Assembly (NCBI RefSeq): GCF_006517275.1
Contig: NZ_CP041191.1
Coordinates: 1,731,001 to 1,795,000, forward strand
Length of the DNA: 64,000 nucleotides
Reading direction: 5' to 3'
Source of the DNA: Labrenzia sp. PHM005
Lineage (GTDB): Bacteria; Pseudomonadota; Alphaproteobacteria; Rhizobiales; Stappiaceae
The notes beneath the pieces were generated by a model, which was given only the letters and a program-made list of their open reading frames with translations, did not search any database and was not told where the DNA came from. A program made the translations under genes and the position numbers. Below, in pieces: positions 34,097 to 41,208 of the stretch (position 1 is the stretch's first letter; the number at the start of each line of letters is the position of its first letter).

Positions 34097-35203
34097 GTGT
34101 CAACACTGCCGAACATTCTGGTTACCAGCGCTGCCGGAAAAACCGGTTTGCCGCTCACCCTTCAACTGCTCGAAAAGGCCTTTCCTGTTCGGGCTTTCGT
34201 CCGCAAACGCGATAACCGGTCCGACCTGCTGGCCAAGGCAGGCGCTGAAATCATTGTCGGCGATCAATATGCCTTGAGCGACATGCGCAAAGCGATGGCC
34301 GGGATGCAACGGGCTTACCAATGTGCGCCGACCGCGCCGAATGGATTGCACTACAATGCGGTGTTCACTGTTGCTGCGGTCGAGGCACAGCTTGAGCATG
34401 TTGTGACTTTGGGCCAGTGGCTGTCGGCGGCCGATCATCCGTCCTTGTTCACCCGCGAAATCTATTTGTCTGACACACTCATTCGAATGCCATCCGGCAT
34501 GACAGTGACCTCGGTCAATCCCGGCTGGTTCGCCGACAATTATCTGATGGTACTGGATATGGCCGCGCATCTCGGCCTGTTCGCGATGCCGCTCGGTGAG
34601 GGCAGCGTCAAAAAGAACGCTCCGCCGTCCAACGAGGACATCGCCAGCGTCGCAGCAGCAGCCTTGATCGACCCAACATCTCATGCGGGAAAAACCTATC
34701 GGCCGACCGGACCTGAGTTGTTGTCGCCCAACGACATCGCTGCGGCCATGGGCCGGGCGCTGGGCCGGAAAGTCTCCTATATGGACATTTCTGAAAAGAT
34801 GATGACCAAGGCACTTCGGGCCCATCCGCCGTCCAACTACTCCGAAGCCGCGGTCTCACAGCTTGCCATTTATGCAGAAGAATACCGGCGCGGCGCCTTT
34901 GCCGTGACCGCGCCAACCGATCATGTTGCCAAGGTCGGTGGCCGACTACCTGAGACCTTTGAAAGCATTGTCCGGCGGACGATCGCGGAACGGCCAGATC
35001 TCAAGGCACGCTTTTCCAAGCGGATTGGCGCTTTGGCCGGTTTTGCAAAGATGCTGCTGACGCCTGCCTTGGACCTGGATGAGATCCAAAGAGAGCGGGA
35101 CTACGTCCGGATTGCCCAACCCCAGTTCTGTCAGGACACACCGGAGTGGCAGGAAACCCATTCTTCTGCCGCGCTGAGGACACCGCTGCGGCAGGCATCC
35201 TGA
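34097..35203 (+). CDS. NmrA-like NAD(P)-binding protein
   Basis: 368 residues. N-terminal ILVTSAAGKTGLPLTLQLL with the glycine-rich nucleotide loop (AAGKTG), then VRAFVRKRDNR and the GDQYALSDMRKAMAGM that marks NmrA-like sugar-nucleotide-fold proteins. The C-terminal 100 residues are longer than usual and have no known domain. GTG start with AGGAG 8 nt upstream. Divergent from the HxlR regulator and followed 53 bp later by the carbonic anhydrase gene. Could be quinone- or redox-sensing; activity unknown. Confidence 0.85.
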   Translation: MSTLPNILVTSAAGKTGLPLTLQLLEKAFPVRAFVRKRDNRSDLLAKAGAEIIVGDQYALSDMRKAMAGMQRAYQCAPTAPNGLHYNAVFTVAAVEAQLEHVVTLGQWLSAADHPSLFTREIYLSDTLIRMPSGMTVTSVNPGWFADNYLMVLDMAAHLGLFAMPLGEGSVKKNAPPSNEDIASVAAAALIDPTSHAGKTYRPTGPELLSPNDIAAAMGRALGRKVSYMDISEKMMTKALRAHPPSNYSEAAVSQLAIYAEEYRRGAFAVTAPTDHVAKVGGRLPETFESIVRRTIAERPDLKARFSKRIGALAGFAKMLLTPALDLDEIQRERDYVRIAQPQFCQDTPEWQETHSSAALRTPLRQAS

Positions 35204-35256
35204 TTTTTCATGACATCTAAGACGACCTGATCCCAAACCTCCAGGAGATCCATCAC

Positions 35257-35793
35257 ATGACAGCCACTTCAATCTTGTTGGAACGTAACCAGGCTCTAGC
35301 CGAAGGTTTTGATGCCGCGGATCTACCGATCCTGCCGAAACTCGGTACCATGATCCTCACTTGTATCGATGCCCGGGTCGACCCAGCCCATATCCTTGGC
35401 CTGGAGCTTGGGGAAGCCGTTGTGATCCGCAACAACGGCGGACGGGTAACCGATGCTGTGATCCAGGAAATCGGTGCTATTGCCTTCATGGTCAAGCAGA
35501 TGAGCGGTGGACAAGGGGGCGGGTTCGAGCTGGTGATCCTGCAGCATACTCAGTGTGGTGCGCAGCGTTTGGCTGATCCTGAGATGCAACAGGCGCTGAA
35601 AAAAAACCTCGGTATCGACGTGTCGCAGTCAGCAATCCATGATCATGAGGAGACGATGAAAGACGATATCAAGCGACTGCGCAGCGCCCCGGAAATCCCG
35701 GACAACATCGTTGTGTCTGCGCTGCTCTATGATGTGAAAACGGGCGCTGCACGCGAAATCGTTGCGCCAAAAATGCTTGGAGGGAGAGCTTAG
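35257..35793 (+). CDS. Beta-class carbonic anhydrase family protein
   Basis: 178 residues with all the zinc ligands of the family: C36 and D38 in LTCIDARVDP, H97 and C100 in LQHTQCG, and the Asp38-Arg40 dyad; GGRVTDAVIQEIGA is the usual nearby sequence. It would hydrate CO2 to bicarbonate in the cytoplasm. AGGAG lies about 9 nt before the ATG. The stop is TAG, and its G is the first base of the 286-bp element that follows; before insertion it would have been TAA, so the protein is intact. Follows the NmrA-like gene, likely one transcript. Confidence 0.9.
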   Translation: MTATSILLERNQALAEGFDAADLPILPKLGTMILTCIDARVDPAHILGLELGEAVVIRNNGGRVTDAVIQEIGAIAFMVKQMSGGQGGGFELVILQHTQCGAQRLADPEMQQALKKNLGIDVSQSAIHDHEETMKDDIKRLRSAPEIPDNIVVSALLYDVKTGAAREIVAPKMLGGRA

Positions 35794-36078
35794 AGCCTGT
35801 CGCATCTAATTGGTTTCATTTGACCGCGACACATTTGATCTCTGGCTAGGCGGTTTGCGTGCGATGGTGTGATCACCATAAGCGCAAAACAACGACGCAA
35901 GTGAGCAAATGTGTCCGGCCCTTTTTCTTTCGCTTTTTGATATTGATGGGTGTAGAAAATCGGCCCATCGGCAGCGTTGCGCCGCTCACACGATCAACCA
36001 GATCGCGTTTCACGAACGCGCCTAGCCGAAGGAGCCGTTTTTCAGCATCAAATGGATCCAATTAGATGCGACAGGCTC
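35793..36078. mobile_element. 286-bp MITE-like element, 31-bp terminal inverted repeats, TA target duplication
   Basis: Left terminus 35793-35823 (gagcctgtcgcatctaattgg...) and right terminus 36048-36078 are inverted copies, 29 of 31 identical. TA flanks both ends (35791-35792 and 36079-36080), the duplication type of Tc1/mariner-IS630 elements. The interior has no gene. Insertion falls inside the stop codon of the carbonic anhydrase gene and rebuilds it. The rest of the gap to 36147 shows nothing else. Confidence 0.75.
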
Positions 36079-36147
36079 TAACTTCCCAGCTTATCTGAAA
36101 ATAGGTTCGGGCTGGAAAGTTCCATAACCGATGCCCGGACCAAGATC

Positions 36148-37026
36148 TCAAAAACTCGCACTTAAATGATCGATCAGGGCACGGACCCGCCGAGTCAGAT
36201 GCCGGTTGGGCGGATAGAGCGCGTAAAGACCAAAAACACTGGTTCGATAGTCCGGTAGAACCCTCTCCAAGCGGCCATTTTCCAGCTCGTCTTCGATCGC
36301 GTAATAGGGTGCAAGCGTGATGCCGAGACCGCCGATGGCCATGCGGGCCAGCGCTCCGGGAGAGTTGGTCTGAACGGCGCCGTGCAGCCGCACGACATGT
36401 TCCTGATCCCTGGAAAAGAACCGCCAGACATTTAGCTCAACCTGATTGTTGTCGACGAGGCAGACATGGGTGCTGAGGGCTTCCGGCGCGGACGGCCGGC
36501 CATGCCGATTGAGATAATCCGGTGCGGCGCATAGTACCAGCTCCATGTCGGAGAGCTTTTTCGCTATCAGTGTTGAATCCCGCAAGGCGCCAATTCGAAC
36601 AGCCAAGTCAAACCCTTCTTCAACCAGAGCGACCCGGTTGTCCGTCAACTTCATGTCGAGTTCGACATCCGGATTTTCTTTCAAAAACGGGATCAATGCC
36701 TGTACGAGTTTTGTGCTGCCAAATCCTGTTGGTGCGGTTAGGCGGATGGGACCGGAGAGGGCGGTCTGGCGTTCGCGCACCAAAGAATCCAACTCATCCA
36801 TCTGCTCCAGAAGTGGGCGGGAGCGTTCCAGATAAGCAGCGCCAACATCGGTCAGCGAAACACTGCGTGTGGTCCGGTTGAACAGCTGGGTCTGCAACTG
36901 GCTTTCGAGCTGTTGGACGTATTTGCTAACCAGCTTGGTTGACAAACCGAGACGGCGGCCGGCTCCGGTAAAGGACCCTTCTTGAGCCACAGCAACGAAC
37001 GCTCTGATGGTTTCAATCTTGTCCAC
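36148..37026 (-). CDS. LysR family transcriptional regulator
   Basis: 292 residues: DNA-binding domain MDKIETIRAFVAVAQEGSFTGAGRRLG with LVSKYVQQLE, and a substrate-binding domain with GSTKLVQALIPFLKENPDVE and EEGFDLAVRIGAL. Typical of the DsdC/CrgA-like LysR branch. Divergent from the GST gene at 37182 with a dyad at 37045-37064 in between, so its probable targets are itself and the GST/PNPOx-FNR genes. Confidence 0.93.
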   Translation of the reverse strand: MDKIETIRAFVAVAQEGSFTGAGRRLGLSTKLVSKYVQQLESQLQTQLFNRTTRSVSLTDVGAAYLERSRPLLEQMDELDSLVRERQTALSGPIRLTAPTGFGSTKLVQALIPFLKENPDVELDMKLTDNRVALVEEGFDLAVRIGALRDSTLIAKKLSDMELVLCAAPDYLNRHGRPSAPEALSTHVCLVDNNQVELNVWRFFSRDQEHVVRLHGAVQTNSPGALARMAIGGLGITLAPYYAIEDELENGRLERVLPDYRTSVFGLYALYPPNRHLTRRVRALIDHLSASF

Positions 37027-37044
37027 GTGGGGGCTCTCTTTGGC

Positions 37045-37064
37045 TATATTGTCTCCGTAATATA
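37045..37064. promoter_or_regulatory. Candidate LysR site tatatt-N8-aatata
   Basis: A 6-bp inverted repeat with 8-nt spacer, containing T-N-A-type ends as in LysR boxes, 18 bp before the LysR start and 118 bp before the GST start. AT-rich, so chance is not excluded. Confidence 0.35.
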
Positions 37065-37181
37065 CATAATCATTGAATAGATTGGAGTATTATATCTTTT
37101 TTGTGGATCTGCATATTTCGTTCAGCGCGACACCAAAGACAGTTCACGTGTTTCGCGATCATAAAATTTCAGGAGAACGAA

Positions 37182-37802
37182 ATGTCCAATGCCGTCAAAG
37201 TTTACAGCTTCCCGCTGTCTGGTCACTCACATCGGATCGAGCTTTTTGCCAGCCTTGCCGGAATCAATCATGAGATCATCAAGGTTGATTTGGCCGTAGG
37301 TGAACACAAGCAGCAGCCGTTCCTCAAACTCAATCCGCTTGGCAAGGTGCCGGTGATCGAAGACGGTGATGTTGTCCTCTCGGATTCGAATGCAATTCTG
37401 GTCTATCTGGCCCGGAAATATGCATCCAACTGGTTGCCAACGGATCCCGTTGAAGAAGCTGAAGTCCAAAGAATTCTGTCGCTTGCGGCCAATGAAATCG
37501 CCAATGGACCGGCAGCAGCGCGGTTGGCAAATGTCTTTGGTGCGGACGTTGACACCGACCGGGCGAAGGGTATCGCAGCGGTCGTTTTCGAGTATTTCGA
37601 AACCCACCTGAATGACCGGGAGTGGCTTGTTGGCTCCAAGCCGACGATCGCAGATATCGCGGTCTATACCTACACGGCGCATGCACCGGAGGGAGATATT
37701 TCTCTCAAGGATTATCCGAAAATCCAGGCTCTGCTGGCCCGCATCGAAGCGTTGCCAGGGTTTGTGCCGATGCCGAAAACACCGGTTGGCTTGGCCGCAT
37801 AA
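37182..37802 (+). CDS. Glutathione S-transferase
   Basis: 206 residues. N-terminal thioredoxin-like domain KVYSFPLSGHSHRIELFASLAG with a Ser-rich active site region, then NPLGKVPVIEDG and SDSNAILVYLARKY (glutathione-binding SNAI), and a helical C-terminal domain with VGSKPTIADIAVYTY. ATG 37182 has CAGGAG 6 nt upstream; the open frame from 37101 has no site. It would conjugate or isomerise a small electrophile with glutathione. First gene of a unit with the PNPOx-FNR fusion, under the divergent LysR. Confidence 0.92.
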   Translation: MSNAVKVYSFPLSGHSHRIELFASLAGINHEIIKVDLAVGEHKQQPFLKLNPLGKVPVIEDGDVVLSDSNAILVYLARKYASNWLPTDPVEEAEVQRILSLAANEIANGPAAARLANVFGADVDTDRAKGIAAVVFEYFETHLNDREWLVGSKPTIADIAVYTYTAHAPEGDISLKDYPKIQALLARIEALPGFVPMPKTPVGLAA

Positions 37803-37811
37803 ACTTTGCTT

Positions 37812-37836
37812 GGAGGAGGGGCATTTGCCCCTCCTT
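37812..37836. repeat. Short GC-rich hairpin between GST and the fusion gene
   Basis: gaggggc / gcccctc with a 4-nt spacer, about 20 bp after the GST stop. No T run follows, so it is more likely a processing or stability hairpin than a terminator, and it leaves the two genes potentially on one transcript. Confidence 0.4.
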
Positions 37837-37877
37837 CCGCCGCAGTTTCCTAAGAAATTGTAGTCAGGATGAGTTTG

Positions 37878-39533
37878 ATGACTGTGTTTCATTCACCGGA
37901 AGACACTGCCGGTACGCCGTCCCCGTTTCATTACGGAGAACAACAGGTACAGGAGCGGCTGGGCGTGCGGCAAATCGAAGATTTTGCCCGTAAGGTGATC
38001 CGGCCGTATATGCCCGATCAGCACCGCAACTTTTTTGAAGCGCAGCCGTTTCTGATCGTGTCTGCACGGGACAATCACGGACGACCGTGGGCCACGGTCC
38101 TGGAGGGCGCGGAAGGTTTTGTGGCATCTCCGGATCCAGAAACTCTGACGATTGGGGCCAGGCCGGTCCCTGGCGATGCGTTGGAGCAGTCATTTTCGAC
38201 TGGGACCGATATCGGCATTCTTGGGATCGAACTGGAGACTCGCCGGCGCAATCGTGTCAACGGGCATGTCGCGGACAATCGCGACGGGCAGATTTCGTTT
38301 GCGGTCGGCCAATCCTTTGGCAATTGCCCGCAATACATTCGCGAACGTCCCTATTGGCGTGTCTCCGAGCGAACGCCAGGGCCGGTACAACGCGGGGGCG
38401 GATTGTCGGAGACCCAGCAGGACTGGATCCGGGCAGCGGATACCTTCTTCATTGCCAGCGGCTATCGCGGTGAGGGCGAAGACAGATCCTTTGGAATGGA
38501 TGTCTCCCACCGCGGCGGGGAGCGTGGTTTTATTGAGGTGATCGATGACCGCACCATCCGGTTTCCGGACTATGCCGGGAACAATCATTACAACACGATC
38601 GGCAATCTGCTCGTTGATCCTAGGGCAGGGTTCCTGTTCCTGGACTTTTCCAGTGGCAGCTTGCTGCAACTGACCGGTACGGCCAGCATCGACTGGGAAT
38701 CCGAGGATGTTGATGCCGTTCCAGGTGCGCGTCGCCTCATAACTTTGACGATCGAGGAGAGTGTAGAACTCCCTTCCGCCTTGCGTCTGCGCTGGCAGGA
38801 AGAAGCGGACTCAGCACGTTCGCTGCGGCTCGTTGAGAAGACACGGGAGAGCGCCGATGTCATGTCATTTGTTTTTGAAGCCCGGGACGGCGGCCCGCTT
38901 GCGCCTTTTAAGGCCGGGCAGCATTTGCCAATCGAACTTCAAATCCCAGGAGCCGGTGCGAAGATCAGCCGTTCCTACTCCTTGTCTGGCTCGCCAAAAG
39001 ATAGCGGCTACCGCATCTCTGTAAAACGCGACCCGCATGGACTGGGCTCACGATATTTGCACGACGGGCTAGACGTCGGCAGTCTGGTGCAATCCCGCAA
39101 ACCTGCCGGTGGTTTTGAGGTTTTGGATGGGGATGCGCCTCTGATTCTTGTGAGCGCGGGGATCGGCGTCACGCCTATGCTGAGCATATTGCATGAGGTG
39201 GCGGCTGAGCCGGGGTCCCGGCCTGTGTGGTTTGTGCACAGTGCGCGCGATGGCGCGCATCATCCATTCAGCGATGAGGTTATAAAACTGGCTGAAGGGC
39301 GCGAGTGGATCAATGTCCTGACCCACTACAGTCAACCGCAATCCTCTGATCGGCTGGGCGAGGATTATCACCGGAGTGGCCGGATCACGGCAGCCAGCCT
39401 GACCGAACTCATTCCCGGTCCCGGAACAGAATACCTTCTTTGTGGTCCAGCTGGTTTTACAGCCGAGATCAAGTCAGGTCTTGAAGCTCATGGGATACCG
39501 GAAACCCGGATCCATTCCGAGAGTTTCGGATAG
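37878..39533 (+). CDS. PNPOx-like / ferredoxin-reductase fusion flavoprotein
   Basis: About 551 residues. N-terminal pyridoxamine-phosphate-oxidase-like FMN domain (about 20-280, with PFLIVSARDNHGRPWATVL and FGNCPQYIRER). C-terminal FAD/NAD(P) domain: RSYS (365-368), ILVSAGIGVTPMLSI (NAD fold) and YLLCGPAGF. Relatives often carry a C-terminal 2Fe-2S ferredoxin domain; here the protein ends at ESFG without one. It should pass electrons from NAD(P)H through FAD to an acceptor on the FMN side. ATG 37878 has AGGA 8 nt upstream; ATG 37869 does not. Likely in the GST unit, ending at the terminator 39545. Confidence 0.85.
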   Translation: MTVFHSPEDTAGTPSPFHYGEQQVQERLGVRQIEDFARKVIRPYMPDQHRNFFEAQPFLIVSARDNHGRPWATVLEGAEGFVASPDPETLTIGARPVPGDALEQSFSTGTDIGILGIELETRRRNRVNGHVADNRDGQISFAVGQSFGNCPQYIRERPYWRVSERTPGPVQRGGGLSETQQDWIRAADTFFIASGYRGEGEDRSFGMDVSHRGGERGFIEVIDDRTIRFPDYAGNNHYNTIGNLLVDPRAGFLFLDFSSGSLLQLTGTASIDWESEDVDAVPGARRLITLTIEESVELPSALRLRWQEEADSARSLRLVEKTRESADVMSFVFEARDGGPLAPFKAGQHLPIELQIPGAGAKISRSYSLSGSPKDSGYRISVKRDPHGLGSRYLHDGLDVGSLVQSRKPAGGFEVLDGDAPLILVSAGIGVTPMLSILHEVAAEPGSRPVWFVHSARDGAHHPFSDEVIKLAEGREWINVLTHYSQPQSSDRLGEDYHRSGRITAASLTELIPGPGTEYLLCGPAGFTAEIKSGLEAHGIPETRIHSESFG

Positions 39534-39544
39534 CAGGCAAAAGC

Positions 39545-39584
39545 AAACCGCGCAGCCAGAGTGTGGTCCAGCTGCGCGGTTTTG
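39545..39584. terminator. Bidirectional-type terminator between the fusion gene and the SDR gene
   Basis: 12-bp stem aaaccgcgcagc / gctgcgcggttt with a 14-nt loop and flanking T/A runs on both sides, 11 bp after the fusion gene stop and 22 bp from the convergent SDR stop. It can stop transcription from both. Confidence 0.85.
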
Positions 39585-39605
39585 TGGGTATCTTGTCAGG
39601 TAACG

Positions 39606-40346
39606 TTAGCCCGGGAGATAGGTCTGGCCGACAAACTTCGCAGTCGCGTCCGGAGCGGCAAGGAACTGCTCATAGAGCTGCGTTGAAGTCGGATCCGGGA
39701 AGACGTTTTCTTCTCCGTTTTCCAAAGCGTCGAGGATCTGACGAACAACCTCTTGTGGTGCGGTTTTGTCGGCATCGAATTGCTCGGCCATATCGGTGTC
39801 CACCGGCCCTGGATAGACGCCGACAACCTGTGTTCCCTGACCAGCGAGTTCAGCGCGCAGGCCCTGGGTAAGTGAATGAACGGCAGCTTTGGAGGCGCTA
39901 TAGGTGCCCAGAACCGGGAAATTGATGTGCGAGGCGATGGAGCCAATGTTGATGATCGCGCCGCCGCCGTTTTCCTTCAGAACCGGAGCAAAAGCCTGGG
40001 ACACATTCAGAGTGCCGAAGAAATTGGTTTCCATTTCAAGGCGGCCCCGCTCATCAGCGCCCGGCGTTGTGAAACTGGAAAAACCTGCGGTTCCGGCATT
40101 GTTGACGACAAGCGCGACGTCCTTGTTGGCAGCGGCCGCAGAAATATCTTCAGCGTTGGTGACATCAAGTTTGAGGGCCACCACCTTGCCGCCGTTCTCG
40201 GCGACCAGATCCTTCAAATTGTCGGTGTTGCGGGCACCGGCGTAAACCTTTGCCACGCCACGGGATAGGAGTTCTTCAACAAAAGCCCGGCCAATTCCGC
40301 GGTTTGCGCCAGTAACCAATGCTGCTTTTCCTTCGATTTTAGACAT
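39606..40346 (-). CDS. Short-chain dehydrogenase/reductase
   Basis: 246 residues, classical SDR. TGANRGIG cofactor loop near the N-terminus, VNNAG, INIGS with catalytic Ser region (IGSIASHINFPVLGTYSASKAAV), and the Tyr-x3-Lys pair YSASK. C-terminal substrate loop VYPGPVDTDMAEQ. ATG 40346 has AAGGA about 10 nt upstream; the frame opens 66 codons earlier at 40544, which would cross the operator region. Divergent from the TetR gene at 40483, almost certainly its regulator. Confidence 0.93.
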   Translation of the reverse strand: MSKIEGKAALVTGANRGIGRAFVEELLSRGVAKVYAGARNTDNLKDLVAENGGKVVALKLDVTNAEDISAAAANKDVALVVNNAGTAGFSSFTTPGADERGRLEMETNFFGTLNVSQAFAPVLKENGGGAIINIGSIASHINFPVLGTYSASKAAVHSLTQGLRAELAGQGTQVVGVYPGPVDTDMAEQFDADKTAPQEVVRQILDALENGEENVFPDPTSTQLYEQFLAAPDATAKFVGQTYLPG

Positions 40347-40380
40347 CAATCTGAGTTCCTTTTGGAGTCGGGTGTGGAAT

Positions 40381-40452
40381 AAAGTACGCTTCGGTATTTT
40401 AATAAGATCTTGAATCCGGAATTCAAGAGAATAAAATACGGATTGGTACTTT
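40381..40452. promoter_or_regulatory. Nested palindromic operator region between SDR and TetR genes
   Basis: Outer inverted repeats at 40381-40401 and 40432-40452 (17 of 21 matching), each containing tac-N6-gta. Inside them is a second dyad, tcttgaat-ccgga-attcaaga (40408-40428), with perfect 8-bp arms. This lies between the divergent starts at 40346 and 40483. TetR proteins typically bind such dyads; binding here is inferred. Confidence 0.6.
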
Positions 40453-40482
40453 AATTTGCCCCGATGATGGAAGTTTGATCCG

Positions 40483-41085
40483 ATGCCCAGAGGCCGGCCG
40501 CGAAAAATCGACCCGCAAGATGCGCTGAAATCTGCCCTGCACACATTGTGGGAACAGGGCTATGACCGCACGTCTATGGCCGATCTTGTTAAAGCCACTG
40601 GCATGGCAAAGCCTGGTCTTTATGCAAACCTCGGCGATAAGGACGAAATCTTCCAAAAAGCCCTGGAGCTGTATCAGGACGAAATGGGCACTCCGATGAT
40701 TGAGGCGCTGGTTCATTCTGACGAGGCGCTTAAAGACAGTCTGCGGGCAGCCCTGCGCGGGGTTGTCCATGCAAAAGAGGGTAGCGGATTGCCGGAGGGC
40801 TGTTTCATCATCAACAGCACGATCAATTGCGCGGCCCAGCCAGATCATATTCAAGATAAGATGCGCGCCATGAACATGGCACGGCGCGATGCTTTTCTTC
40901 AGCGCTTGGAGCGGGCGCAGACGGATCAAGAGCTGCCGGAAGGCACAGATATTGTCGCCCTTGCCAATTTCTTCGCAGGACAATCTGCGTCAATCTTCAC
41001 CATGTCGCAGGCCGGCCTGCCGCTTGAAGATCTTGAAGCGATGATTGAGGTCAGCCTGTCGGTTCTGCCGGACGCCAGCGATTGA
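40483..41085 (+). CDS. TetR family transcriptional regulator
   Basis: 200 residues. N-terminal MPRGRPRKIDPQDALKSAL, TetR helix-turn-helix TSMADLVKATGMAKPGLYANLGDKDE and a C-terminal domain with GCFIINSTINCA, as in the TetR branch that senses small aldehydes or thiols (YcdC/AefR-like). It is a likely local repressor of the SDR gene at 39606-40346 through the palindromes at 40381-40452. It resembles the TetR at 3720 in its HTH and GCF motif. Confidence 0.93.
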   Translation: MPRGRPRKIDPQDALKSALHTLWEQGYDRTSMADLVKATGMAKPGLYANLGDKDEIFQKALELYQDEMGTPMIEALVHSDEALKDSLRAALRGVVHAKEGSGLPEGCFIINSTINCAAQPDHIQDKMRAMNMARRDAFLQRLERAQTDQELPEGTDIVALANFFAGQSASIFTMSQAGLPLEDLEAMIEVSLSVLPDASD

Positions 41086-41113
41086 CAAAAACAGCAAAAC
41101 CGGCACGCCACTG

Positions 41114-41144
41114 CTGAAATCTGCTTATTGAAAGCAGACTTCAG
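41114..41144. repeat. Hairpin after the TetR gene
   Basis: Stem ctgaaatctgct / agcagacttcag (one mismatch), 28 bp after the TetR stop and 65 bp before the AsmA-like gene. No T run, so terminator activity is doubtful. Confidence 0.4.
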
Positions 41145-41208
41145 ATGATCTGTAATTGGCCCAAGAATCCGGTAGAGCCAAAACGGCTCTGGCAATTCGA
41201 CAGGGCTA

